A stretch of 64,000 nucleotides of DNA, taken from the NCBI RefSeq assembly GCF_032884065.1, contig NC_088864.1, positions 22,496,994 through 22,560,993 on the forward strand, written 5' to 3'. The position numbers and the translations under genes are program-made. Below the pieces are notes generated by a model. The model made no database searches. It was not told the DNA's origin and saw only the letters and a program-made list of their open reading frames with translations. Of this stretch, positions 52,501 to 60,531 are shown in pieces (within the stretch, counting starts at the first letter, position 1; every line of letters begins with the position of its first letter). The DNA comes from Artemia franciscana (lineage: Eukaryota > Arthropoda > Branchiopoda > Anostraca > Artemiidae).

Positions 52501-55500
52501 TTCCTTAACAGTATTTTGTCATCTTATTTATATCCTCTAGTGTCTATTCCTACGAGAATAACACAGTCTTCGGGAACTTTAATTAATAATTTTTTGTTGA
52601 TGGTTGATTACTAAATGGTTGTCTGACTGATGGATCAGACCACCTTATTCTAATTAGTAAAATTAATAATTGCAGTAGCAAGCCGACATTCTTGTGACAT
52701 CGTCCAAGAAGCGCCCTCAACAAAAAGAGCTTCTCTATTAATTAGAGCTTTTGCGCCAAATATTGGGAATCTACTATCATTCGATATCCGGTATTCAAAT
52801 AATCTTATCAAACAGTTCGTGGTAACAAACTGTAGTAAGGAGCGACCCGGCTCAATAGTAACCAAAACTCTAAAAAATAGAATTTTGATACCAATACATA
52901 CATCAAAAGAATCGCATTTTAATGCTGATTTTAAATATATAAGTTTCATCAAGTTTAGTCTTACCCATCAAAAGTTACGAGCCTGAGAAAATTTGCGTTA
53001 TTTTAGAAAATAGGGGGAAACGCCCTCTAGAAGTCATAGAATCTTGACGAAAATCACACCATCAGATTCAGCGTATCAGAGAACCCTACTGTAGAAGTTT
53101 CAAGCTCCTATCTACAAAAATGTGGAATTTTGTATTTTTGCCAGAAGGCAGATCACGGATGCGTGTTTATTTGTTTTTTTTTTTTTTTTTTTTTTTCTTT
53201 TTCCCAGGGGTGATCGTATCGACCCAGTTGTCCTAGAATGTTGCAAGAGGGCTCATTCTAACGGAAATGAAAAGTTCTAGTGCCCTTTTTAAGTGACCAA
53301 AAAAATTGGAGGGCACCTAGGCCCCCTCCCACGCTAATTATTTTACCAAAGTCAACAGATCAAAATTCTGAGATAGCCATTTTATTCAGCGTAGTCGAAA
53401 AACCTTATAACTATGTCTTTGGGGACGACTTACTCCCCCACAGTCCCCGTGGGAGGGGCAACAAGTTACAAACTTTGACCAGTGCTTACATATAGTAATG
53501 GTTATTGGGAAGTGTACAGGCGTTTTCAGGAGGATTTTTTTGGTTGGGGGAGGGGTTGAGAAGAGGGGGATATGCTGGGGGAACTTTCCATCGATAGTTT
53601 GTCATGGGGGAAGAAAATCTCCATGAAGGGAGCGCAGGATTTACTAGCATTATTTAAAAATAAAAATGAAAAAATAAATATGAAAAAGTTCTTTCAGCTG
53701 GAAGTAAGGAGCAGCATTAAAACTTAAAACAAACAGAAATTATTACCCATTTGAGGGGCTCACCTCCTCCTAATACCTCGCTCTTTACGCTAAAGTATTT
53801 TTAGTAATTTCAACTATTTATTCTACGGCTTTTCTGATTCTGGGGTCATTCTTAATGAATTGGGACAAAATTTAAACTTTAGTGTAAAGAGCGAGGATCT
53901 GACAAGGGGGGAACCCCCTCATATATGTAATAAAAATATGAGAATACAAAAGTTCTTTACGTAAGCTAATTTATAAGTTACGTAAATATTTTACTAATAA
54001 AAATATTCGTAAAAAATTAAAAATTCTAGTTGCCTTTTTAATTAACCAAAAAATCGGAGGGCAACTAGGCTTCCTCCCCCCCTCCTTTTTTCTCAAAATC
54101 ATTCGATCAAAATTATGAGAAAGCCATTTAGCCAAAAAAAAAATGCAAATTTTGTTTTAATTATTCCTCTGCGGAGAGCCAAAATCAAAACATGCATTGA
54201 TTCAAAAACGTCCAGAAATTAAATAAAAAAAACAAGTTTTTTTAACTGAAAGTAAGGAGCGACATTAAAACTTAAAACGACCAGAAATTACTTCGTATAT
54301 GAAAGAGGCTGCTTCCTCATCAACGCCCCGCTCTTTACGCTAAAGTTTTTTACTGTTTTAAAAAGAAGAATTGAGAGAAAGAGTCAAACTTTAGCGTAAA
54401 GAGCGGGGCGTTGATGAGGAAGCAGCCTCTTTCATATACGAAGTAATTTCTGGTCGTTTTAAGTTTTAATGTCGCTCCTTACTTTCAGTTAAAAAAACTT
54501 GTTTTTTTTTATTTAATTTTGTTCAAGCGATCAGCGTAAGGTCATTACAAGAAAACCTTGTCTTTTCATTTAGACCCCCCCCCTTTTATTTATTTTTAGT
54601 ACATTTTTTCCATAATTTCCTTTTTTTATGTAAAGTTATAACTTAGGTTATTTTTTTCCTTTATTTTTTTTTTAGTGTTCAGTTGGTTTATTCCATTTGT
54701 TGTTTGCTGTTTAATTAATACTAGTTATTTCCCTGCCCTAGCCAATCACTCATTCCATGCTTTCCTAGCAGGAATGTCATATTTTGTAGTTTTTTTTTGC
54801 GTTTAAATAAATGAATATGGAAAAAAAAAATCGTGAAATCGAACAAGAGTCCTTTTCTGCTTGCCGTTAAGCATACAAGCCTGGTCTGTTTTTGAATCTA
54901 ATTCAAGAGGTCATGGTTGACGCGGCCTGTTAGGCTGAGCTTGTGTCAGGTGGAAAGGCAGCCTCAAAAAGTTTCTGGACATGCTGACATCACAATTGTG
55001 GGCATCGCTAACAACAAGGTTCAAGTCTTTTTCCCATTTTACAAGCCTATACTTGCAAGAAGTCAAGTAAGTAAATGCTTGACTCTGTAACACTTAACGA
55101 TTCAACTCTAATCTCCTTTTTCAACTCAAAATTATCAATTTGGCTGTCGAGACTAATGTGTTCTAATATTTGCATAAAAGCAAAACTATGCCCTGGAACT
55201 TAAAAAAATTTGTGTATTTTGAGTAACAATTTTATACACCTAAATTCGGTTTGTTATGATTTTGGAGACGCATCTCCTAAGGTTAAAACATAAAATTAGA
55301 AGATATATTTTTGCCTTTTTTTTTGGGGGGGGGGGCTTTGTTTTGTTATTATTTTGGAGATGCATCTTCTAGGGCTAGGAAACATGATATTAGAAGATAT
55401 AGAATGTACTTGCTCGAGTAGAAAGAATGGGGTATTTATGACTTAAAATGCAAAGTATCTGTCATAGTGGTGTCCGTCCCCTAGATTTCACTGATTGACA

Positions 55501-58500
55501 CAGTAGTAGAATCGACTATGGCAAATTTTACAGGTAGTTTCAGGACGAAATAGATGATATCCTGCATAAAATGTAGAATATCGCATAGAAATACGTAATA
55601 TCCCATGTAGATTCTAGTTCTATTGTTTTTCTCACTTTGATTGTCAATTACAGGGCAACAGAAAAAGTTTGTGAAGAATCTCGATATTCAGACCTAAAAA
55701 ATTATCATTCCTGTCTGGTTTTGAAAAAAATGTTCTGATGGTCCAGCATTGTTGACTTTGTGTATGTCTATTGAAATTAGTCATTATTTTCTGGTCCTTG
55801 GTCAGAAGGATTGAGAGGAAGAATTAGCATCAGGGGCACTAATTATGGAGGGAGGAAAAATTACCCCCTATTTTTTTGCACCCTTCCTTGATTTTCAAAA
55901 ATACTGTTCCTTTCTCCTTTCAAAAATCCCATTTTTTAAAAAGGAGAGAAGTGTGATAAGAGGAAAGGGTATTTATTTATTTAGTATTTAATATTAATTA
56001 TTTTGTTTTTTTACCCCCCCCCCAAGGATTTTTTTCTTTCTTCAAAATCATTTGAAGAAAATCATTCATGGTGGTTAGAATTTGCGGCCACAGTCAGGAC
56101 TCTTTTGTCTTAAGAGTGGCCGTTAATGGTAAATTCTTTGTTTAATTTATATGTTTTGGATAAAAATAAAAAATGTCTATGTCTATGTCGGCATTTTTAA
56201 TTGGCAAATATCCTTTTTAAATAATTAGTTGTAAAATAATGTATTGTTTTTCTTCCTTTGCTATTATGTCGTTGTAGCAAAGTGGTTAGCATGCTGGTCT
56301 TGAAATCCATTGTCCTTGGGGACATGTGTTCGATTCCTGATGCTCCGCGGGTCAGTGGTGTGACTCTGTAAGCTCATCCAGACCAATTTCTAAATGGGTA
56401 CCTAGAGAAATCTGGCGAAGGTCTGGCCTCCCATTGCATTTCTTGGCTGAAGGGCCGTAAAACGGAGATCAGCACCACCGGTAGAGGTTGCAAAGTCCAA
56501 TGCCGTGATCTTTACCTTTACCTATAATTTGTATTTCAAATTCAGAAAGTATGCTAACCCAACAAAATATTCAATCAATACTACTCGTATATTGACTTCT
56601 TAACTAGATTGAACTTGTTAGTTTTTTTCAGAAAAAAAAATGTTATAGTATGAGTTTTAAAAGTCATGCCACAGCCATATTAAATAGCATGTATGCATTA
56701 TTGCTTTCCTTTTAGGTCCTTTATGCCAATTTACTTGAAGATGCTCATGGATCTCGTAGTAGAATGCTACAGCTTTCAGAGATTTTAAAGGAGAAGCTCA
56801 TTCAGCGTGGTGTTTATGTTGTTGACAAGAGACCAATGACACCTCATTTAACGATTATCAAGCTGTCTAAGGATGAAACTATTTTCTCAAAGGTGTACTT
56901 TTGTGTGTGTTAAGGTGTTCATTAAGTAGGTCTATCGATAAGGTCTATGTGGTGCCTATAAAGAACTTGCTATGGAAGATTAAGGGCCTGTTGTTTCAGT
57001 GAAGACGTTTCTATCTAAAGGAATGTTCTATTTTCATAGTCTGACAGAATATGGCTCTGAACATAAAAATTCTTAAGAAGAGTAATACAGCTATCTATGG
57101 AAACAATGTAACCTCTGACTTTTTTCAGCTAACTAAAAGAAAAATAATTAATGACAACAAATTAACTAACAACATCAAGTATTATACAAATCATTTTTTT
57201 TTGGAATGTTAGATCGTCTCTATGTTGCTAGAGAAGGGCAGGCAAAGAATTTTATGTGTCTTTAAAGGCTTTTGAAGCGAGGTACCTTACCTTATTCGTA
57301 ATTTTTATGAAAAGTGTTACTATTTCCAGCTATCCGTTTGTTCTAACTGGAAAAAGATTGTCTCCACATGGATACCTAGCTTACTTGGGTAAACATTTTA
57401 GTACGAACCTTTAACCATAAAGCTTTAGTTGGTTCAATATAGCTTTAAACCCATACAAGCTTTATTTGCTGTTCGTAATTTCTGAAGTTCTCTTTACCTA
57501 ACGTAAGATTTGTAGGGTGCATTTCAAAACCGCGCTAAGAGCGTCAACCTGAAAGCTCTATAATCAATTTTGTTCCTCCGTAAGACTAATTCTTTCCTAA
57601 TAAGTTTTAGTGGAGTTCTACGGGATGTCAACGACATTATAAATGCTTGTTTATCCTCATTTGATTAAATGTGGGCATAAGTAATAGCTAGAAATTTTAT
57701 ACCAGAAGACTTTTTTCCAAGGCATTGGTTACTGCCCCTTCTCTTGCCGTTCCCTTTTAATCTTACTTGTAGGTTTCAGAAAGGATAAGGAGGAATTATG
57801 TGCTTTAGGTTATGTTGAGTTTTTTTTTCGAGCATTAAGTTTGTAACATTGGCTTCTACAAAAGATTCTTCAGACCAAGTTTTTTTTTTATTTTTTTTTT
57901 ATTTTTGCTGTTCAATAGTTTTCAGAAAGCCAGTCTTAATTTTGAGGAAAATTTTGGATTTCAAGCTTATGCTCGCATGCTGAATTTGAAGTGTGCTCTA
58001 TTTTGTCCACAAGTTTTACTTTGATGTTAAAAAAAAAATGCTTATAGTAATAATCAAAATGTTTTTATCAGCTTTTGTGGATTACTGCTTTGATTTCCTG
58101 TGTTTTGAGATTTTCGTTTGAACAAACTATGATTAAAGGCAAAAGTCTTAAAAAGCTTGTGGAAATAAAAAAAAAAAATCATACAAAGCTATAAGTATGA
58201 GCCGAGATGAAATTGATTTTCAGAATAAATTTGATTTACAATGCTAAGGTAGATGTAACAATAGCTGAGAGCTCATATGGCACTTGTGACGAGGTCGGAA
58301 GAGCCAAGAACCAAGAGCTCATATGGCATGAGCTCTAGCAAAATTTTAAGAATCGATGGATTGATTTAAAAGGAAAATCAGAGGCTTAATGCCGGTCGGG
58401 ATTTAAAATAAGAGCTTTGAAGCACAAGATCCTTCTAAATATCAAATTTTATTAAAATCTTATCACCCGTTCGTAAGTTACAAAGGCCTCAACTCTTATT

Positions 58501-60431
58501 TTTCTCAGTTACCCCCCCTCCCAACTCCCCCAAAGAGAGCGAATCCGGTCCAGTTGTGACAGTCACGTATCTCGGACTTGTGCTTATTCTTTCCACCAAG
58601 TTTCATCCTGATCTCTCCGCTCTAAGCGTTTTCCAAGATTTCTGCCCCCCAACTCCCCCCAATGACACTGGATCCAATCGATAATTAAAATAGAAGATCT
58701 GACTTACGAGGTCCTTCTAGATATAAAATTTCATTAAGATCCGATCACTCCTTTGTAAGTTAAAAATACCTCATTTTTTCTAATTTTTCAAAATTGACCC
58801 TCCCCCCCCCAACTCCCCCAATGAGAGTGGATCCACTCCGGTTATGTCGATCACGTATTTAGGATTTTTGCTTATTTTTCCCACCAAGTTTCATCCCAAT
58901 CCCTCTACTCCAAGCCTTTTCCAAGATTTCCGGTCCCTGCCCCCCCCCAATCCCCCCAGTGACACTGGATCCGGTTGGGATTTAAAGTAAGAGATCTGAG
59001 TTACGAGGTCCTTCTAAATATGAAATTTCATTAAGATCCGATCACTCCTTCGTAAGTTAAAAATACCTCATTTTTTCTAATTTTCAGAATTAATCCTCCC
59101 CAACTCCCCCAAAGAGAGCGGATCCGTTCCGGTTATGTCAATCACGTATCTAGAACTTGTGCTCAGTTTTTCCACATAGTTTCATCCCGATCCCTCCACT
59201 CTAAGCGTTTTCCAAGATTTTAGGTTTATCCCTCCAACTTCCGCCACTGTCGCCAGATCCGGTAGGGATTTAAAATAAGATTTTTGAGACACAATATCCT
59301 TCTAAATATAAAATCTCATTAAGATCCGTTCACCCTTTCGTAAGTTAAAAATACGTCATTTTTTCTAATTTTTCCGAATTAACCATCTCCCCACTCCCCC
59401 CCCCCAGATGGTCGAATCGGGGAAAAGACTATTTCTAATTTAATCTGGTCTAGTCCCTGATACGGCTGCCAAATTTCATCGTCCTAGGTTATCTGGGAGT
59501 GCCTAAACTAACAAAATCGAGACAGACATACCGACCGACAGAATTTGCGATCACTACATGTCACTTGGTTAATACCAAGTGCCATAAAAACTAGGTCATT
59601 TCTGGGTTGAATATTCTAAAATTAATATCTTTTTATATTTTTCGTTAATTTTTTGTGCATACATTTCTTTTTTATGTAGCAACTGCCAGATGCGAGAAAA
59701 TCAGTTTTCATAGACGTAACTTAGATAAGCATTGTATTGGTGTTTATCTCAATAGCTAGGAACAACGTGTTTACATTCGTCTTTGTATATATTTTCTAAA
59801 TGCTACTTTACAGCTGAGAGGAAAAACCTGTTAACAGTTTCGAATATAGCACACTAAGTTACATTATAACTTTATAATGTAGCACACAAAATTTTGGTAT
59901 ACTTAAAAAGGTGAAAGTATCAAAATGCACAAAAATAAAAAAAAAATAAAATTTACCAAAGTTATTAAATTTTGAATTCAATAACGAATGAATTAAAAAA
60001 AATTAATTTCTAGTAAAAAATTGAATTAGAACCACATTGCTTAGTTCCTAAGGAAAAACAATAAATTATTTGCGTTTGTTAGTATTATCTGAAGATTGAA
60101 TCCCTCTATTTCTTGCAGCGTAAATATCATTCTTGCAAATAACCTTCCTCCAGAATAACGTCGATTTTTTTTTCAGGGACTCAAACAAATTCATCCATCC
60201 CTTTATAAAGTCTATTCTACTGTTTCATTTGGTGCTTGCGTCATAAATAGTATTCAGCTCTGTGAAAGGGGGGAGAGAGACTCAAGTGGGTATTATAAAG
60301 TAACTAGAGAAGTTCGCATAATACCTACGGTTCCTAGAGCTTTGACCGTGTCCTTGGAAAGGAGTGAACCTGCTAGGAAAGTAAGGAAGATCTATCCAGT
60401 AGAGGAAGATAATGTTACTATAATTAACTAA
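31539..60431 (+). CDS. AKAP7-like 2H phosphoesterase (spliced, 5 exons)
   Basis: Exons 31539-31583, 41294-41430, 54934-55018, 56716-56892 and 60177-60431 join in frame (phases 0, 2, 0, 0) to 232 aa. Residues 4-12 (THFFAVRID) match the opening beta strand of the AKAP7 central domain. H45-x-T47 (LHLTC) and H133-x-T135 (PHLTIIKLS) are the paired HxT motifs that form the 2H phosphoesterase active site. ADITIVGIANNKVLY and the later LYKVYSTVSFG and GYYKV segments follow the AKAP7/LENG9 order. In vertebrate AKAP7 this domain degrades 2-5A and can bind nucleotides. The PKA-RII binding helix found near the C-terminus of AKAP7 is not recognisable here: the last 35 residues are basic, then acidic. So an enzyme-only role is the simpler inference. 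Introns of 9.7, 13.5, 1.7 and 3.3 kb are packed with transposons. Confidence 0.8.
31584..31912. other. start of AKAP7-like intron 1
   Basis: No element recognised. Confidence 0.4.
32030..33440 (-). mobile_element. LINE (CR1/jockey-type) ORF2 3' part, nested in F copy 1
   Basis: Minus-strand frame 33405-32320 (361 codons, open upstream to about 33440 with YHPISITSAVVKVLERF) carries RT blocks: LLDLSKAFNKV (A), LSGVPQGTILGP (B), TLYSDDSKLVG (catalytic YxDD variant), FNVDKCHAIHF (D) and ERDLGVIVDHQLKF (E). The C-terminal region continues after one frameshift near 32340 as SHFFSQRIINMWNQLS and ends about 32145. It is 5'-truncated at the start of RT, so the endonuclease and ORF1 are missing. Flanking F sequence resumes on both sides with ATATC-TTA-like junctions, suggesting a short target duplication. 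Confidence 0.9.
33574..34225. mobile_element. fold-back element G nested in F copy 1
   Basis: Starts GTAAAATTGGTGCAACAGTA and ends with the inverted partner TTTGCACCAATTTTAC. Arms of about 280-300 bp (33574-33870 and 33930-34225) are nearly complementary, including CCCCCACCCCC/GGGGGTGGGGG. Flanks AACTTTCA (33566-33573) and AATTTTCA (34228-34235) look like an 8-bp target duplication with one change. The empty site is visible in F copy 2 as CTGAAAATTAAGG. No coding capacity. Confidence 0.85.
34838..35453. mobile_element. fold-back DNA element F, copy 2 (intact ends)
   Basis: 616 bp with inverted terminal repeats of about 155 bp (34838-34990 and 35300-35451). The left end reads GTAAAATTCTAGTTAATTGA and the right end is its complement with small changes. 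Both arms contain AGCAAGAAGTCA/TGACTTCTTGCT and TAGACCCATCCCTGAAAG/CTTTCAGGGATGGGTCTA. Perfect 8-bp flanking repeat GCTATACA at 34830-34837 and 35454-35461. An 8-bp duplication suits a hAT-like mechanism, though such long arms are unusual. Confidence 0.88.
35520..35806. repeat. smaller fold-back repeat
   Basis: Left arm about 35525-35610 (AATACTTACTTATATCATCC, then AGTGCTCCACTTTACTTT) pairs with right arm about 35715-35800, with mismatches. The central part shares AATTTGGGCTATGTAT with element G. Exact ends and target duplication not resolved. Confidence 0.65.
35807..37180. other. AKAP7-like intron 1, no recognisable feature
   Basis: AT-rich. Nothing assigned. The last part may belong to the decayed hAT transposase that follows. 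Confidence 0.35.
37205..37422 (+). pseudogene. hAT/ZMYM-type transposase C-terminal (dimerisation) remnant
   Basis: One frame reads RMILSVPAVSCIGERSFSTL, then AKTYLRSSISHNMLP, a stop, then LFLLTIE and LIDTLVQRKGRRK. This is the order of the hAT C-terminal dimerisation domain (consensus ...P.....AERSFS.L...KTYLRS.M...RL..L..L.IE). One internal stop; the N-terminal part of the transposase is not seen. Confidence 0.8.
37545..38835 (+). mobile_element. LINE (jockey/CR1-like) RT remnant with TTATC tail
   Basis: Frames at 37577-37801, 37926-38132 and 38195-38569 give LVDFQKVFDLVDHNIL (RT block A), then, after a deletion, TVNPTKSQIMT (block D), VKLLGLTISNDLKWDTH (block E) and the C-terminal MEYACLVWHLQLS, LVQNRSLRLIY and ICLLFAKSVI. 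The catalytic FADD block is lost in the deletion between 37800 and 37900. Ends with ATTATCTTATCTTAT near 38835, a typical short-repeat LINE tail. Confidence 0.88.
38836..41293. other. AKAP7-like intron 1, last part
   Basis: No gene assigned. Includes an A-tract near 39707. Several 60-115 codon frames (39416, 40587, 40903, 41124) have no recognisable motif. Ends with acceptor TCTTTAATTGTAG. Confidence 0.4.
41294..41430 (+). CDS. AKAP7-like exon 2
   Basis: Codes residues 16-60: VQNHICSLDNRVQ, then VKELHLTCCVV with the first HxT motif. Donor AGTAG|GTAAAA leaves phase 2. This frame is too short to stand out as an ORF and was found by its motif. Confidence 0.8.
41431..43040. other. AKAP7-like intron 2, first part
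   Basis: No gene assigned. A local threefold repetition of a TAATGAACCANCCNTGA-type unit occurs at about 42760-42905 (spacing about 65 bp). The minus-strand 72-codon frame at 41719-41937 is unassigned. Confidence 0.45.
43045..46600. repeat. diverged tandem array related to the R1 middle region
   Basis: Units of roughly 250-290 bp recur at about 43100, 43340, 43600, 43870, 44570 and 46400. Each has a block like TAGTGCCCTTTTTAAGAGTC, a C-rich stretch, and TTGAGATAGCCATTTNTTCA; the same blocks occur in R1 at 53270-53400. Between 44880 and 46060 a second unit type (TTGAACTAAATCAAAA, then TAAGTTGAAACTTT, then ACTACTACT triplets) repeats about every 290 bp. A 49-bp block is identical at 44366-44414 and 45073-45121. 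Confidence 0.65.
43916..44283 (+). mobile_element. 5'-truncated LINE 3' end nested in the tandem array
   Basis: Codes YTFNDTNRTRYHPH, then FYSRVWKPWNGLP and INRFKTKLAE, the usual C-terminal end of CR1/jockey-type ORF2 (compare FFSQRIINMWNQLS in the LINE at 32030-33440). Ends in (AATA)n at 44264-44283. ATGAT occurs on both flanks, a possible short target duplication. Confidence 0.8.
46989..48648 (+). mobile_element. R1 family element, nearly full copy (about 1.66 kb)
   Basis: Head: short hairpin CAGTTCGTGGTAACGAACTG, then GTAGTAAGGAGCGACC. Middle: AGTTCTAGTGCC, AATTCTGAGATAGCC and a CCCCG-rich block. Then two hairpin modules, a loose one at about 47865-48090 and a tight terminal one at about 48370-48645 whose arms contain CGCCCCGCTCTTTACGCTA and its complement. 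The terminal complement AAAGTAAGGAGCAAC mirrors the head AGTAAGGAGCGAC, so the ends are imperfect inverted repeats. No long open frame. Class unknown; probably a non-autonomous DNA element. Confidence 0.75.
48714..49242. mobile_element. fold-back element, about 530 bp, with arms of 180-230 bp
   Basis: Left arm from AAGAGCTCCATTAAGCCAAA, through ATGAGCAGGGCTGATAA, to about 48895. The right arm carries the complements TTATCAGCCCTGCTCAT and GGCTTAATGGAGCT and ends near 49242. The loop is about 110 nt. Small insertions (for example TAATTGGCTATTTATTG) distinguish the arms. No coding capacity and no clear target duplication. Confidence 0.8.
49243..50235. other. AKAP7-like intron 2, no gene
   Basis: Only a perfect short hairpin at 49866-49896 stands out. 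Confidence 0.4.
49866..49896. repeat. perfect hairpin, 15-bp arms around a single G
   Basis: TTTGAATAGGGTAGC, one G, then the exact reverse complement. Isolated in this window. Confidence 0.9.
50681..52675 (+). mobile_element. LINE with PWWP-like domain, ORF1 C-domain and AP endonuclease (3' part lost)
   Basis: From an ATG at 50681 the frame reads GLALAKFRGYPKWPV, then GICYGTHEVLK and (after one stop) DNFEEAVKKKTKG, the layout of a PWWP domain (compare AKMKGYPHWPA and FFGTHETAFL in HDGF-type proteins). A helical, probably coiled-coil region follows (51091-51260), then TGIFVSEQLTKKRKQLLDLA and KNAWSVTGMICV (51480-51620), typical of the C-terminal domain of LINE ORF1p. ORF2 then begins with LFWNCQGFRSAKS, GGLAVLIRRDVDY and MGDFNIDLF, the AP-endonuclease blocks. 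RT is absent: the copy stops near 52675, before the R1 element at 52811. Several stops and frame changes mean it is dead. Sequence from about 50240 may be its 5' end. Confidence 0.8.
52811..54516 (+). mobile_element. R1 family element, nearly full copy (about 1.7 kb)
   Basis: Same layout as 46989-48648: head hairpin CAGTTCGTGGTAACAAACTG (one mismatch), middle region with a long T run near 53180, hairpin module 1 (about 53745-53945, long loop) and tight terminal hairpin 54221-54348 / 54386-54515 with a 37-nt loop. The terminal arms match almost perfectly over about 128 bp. The short open frame 53280-53495 has a counterpart in the other copy, but it shows no motif and I do not call it a gene. 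Confidence 0.78.
54517..54933. other. end of AKAP7-like intron 2
   Basis: T- and A-rich sequence, no element recognised. The acceptor CGGCCTGTTAG before 54934 has a weak pyrimidine tract. Confidence 0.45.
54934..55018 (+). CDS. AKAP7-like exon 3
   Basis: An 85-base exon that restores phase 2 to phase 0. Codes LSLCQVERQPQKV, then SGHADITIVGIANNK; the last part aligns with the LPFQGIGTFGNQ-type strand of AKAP7 and continues directly into VLYANLL of exon 4. Donor AACAAG|GTTCAA. The weakest exon of the model because the acceptor is poor and the first half is not conserved. Confidence 0.6.
55019..56269. other. AKAP7-like intron 3, first part
   Basis: No gene assigned; poly-G run near 55325 and poly-C run near 56016. 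Confidence 0.4.
56270..56522 (+). mobile_element. tRNA-derived SINE, family S2 body with a different head
   Basis: A tRNA-like head (GTAGCAAAGTGGTTAGCATG as A box, TGTTCGATTCC as B box) is joined to a body shared with the SINE at 13138-13454: CTAAATGGGTACCT, GGCTGAAGGGCC, AACGGAGATCAGCACCACCG and a CTTTACCTTTACCT tail. Target duplication not resolved. Confidence 0.82.
56716..56892 (+). CDS. AKAP7-like exon 4
   Basis: 59 whole codons, residues 90-148: VLYANLLEDAHG, a helix SRMLQLSEILKEKLIQRG, then RPMTPHLTIIKLSKD with the second HxT motif (H133, T135). Acceptor CTTTCCTTTTAG, donor TCAAAG|GTGTAC. Confidence 0.88.
56893..58256. other. AKAP7-like intron 4, first part
   Basis: No gene or repeat assigned. 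Confidence 0.4.
58257..59594 (+). mobile_element. R2 (Helentron/HINE-like) element with intact 3' end
   Basis: Starts about AACAATAGCTGAGAGCTCAT and carries about four tandem units (complement of those at 18857-21005). Ends with hairpin CACTTGGTTAATACCAAGTG at 59562-59581, nine bases, then CTAG at 59591-59594. Subterminal ATGGCACTTG near the start pairs with CAAGTGCCAT at the end. No coding frame. I see no TC start, so Helentron-type is more likely than a canonical Helitron. Confidence 0.78.
59595..60176. other. AKAP7-like intron 4, last part
   Basis: AT-rich, nothing assigned; ends in acceptor TTTTTTTTCAG. Confidence 0.5.
60177..60431 (+). CDS. AKAP7-like exon 5 (last)
   Basis: Residues 149-232 and stop TAA: GLKQIHPSLYKVYSTVSFG, INSIQLCERG, SSGYYKVTREVRI, matching the end of the AKAP7-type domain (compare KIDPDLYEKF, RIDLCSM, NGYYHCE). 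The tail carries VRKIYPVEEDN with no amphipathic RII-binding helix. Confidence 0.88.
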   Translation, partial: GLKQIHPSLYKVYSTVSFGACVINSIQLCERGERDSSGYYKVTREVRIIPTVPRALTVSLERSEPARKVRKIYPVEEDNVTIIN

Positions 60432-60520
60432 GATATGCTGCCTTATTGTATTTATATATTCTTGAATGTATTTATATATTTTGCGTTTTTGATAAAGAGT
60501 ACAAATTAAGTTGTTAGTGG

Positions 60521-60526
60521 ATTAAA
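60521..60526 (+). terminator. possible variant poly(A) signal ATTAAA
   Basis: ATTAAA 90 bases after the AKAP7-like stop, followed by T-rich TTTTTCTTGC. No AATAAA is seen in the same interval. Confidence 0.4.
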
Positions 60527-60531
60527 CAGCT

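Noticed and set aside
53280-53495. Short frame shared by both R1 copies (also 47452-47652)
   Set aside because: Similar translations reflect the DNA similarity of the repeats; no domain, start context or evidence of coding constraint.
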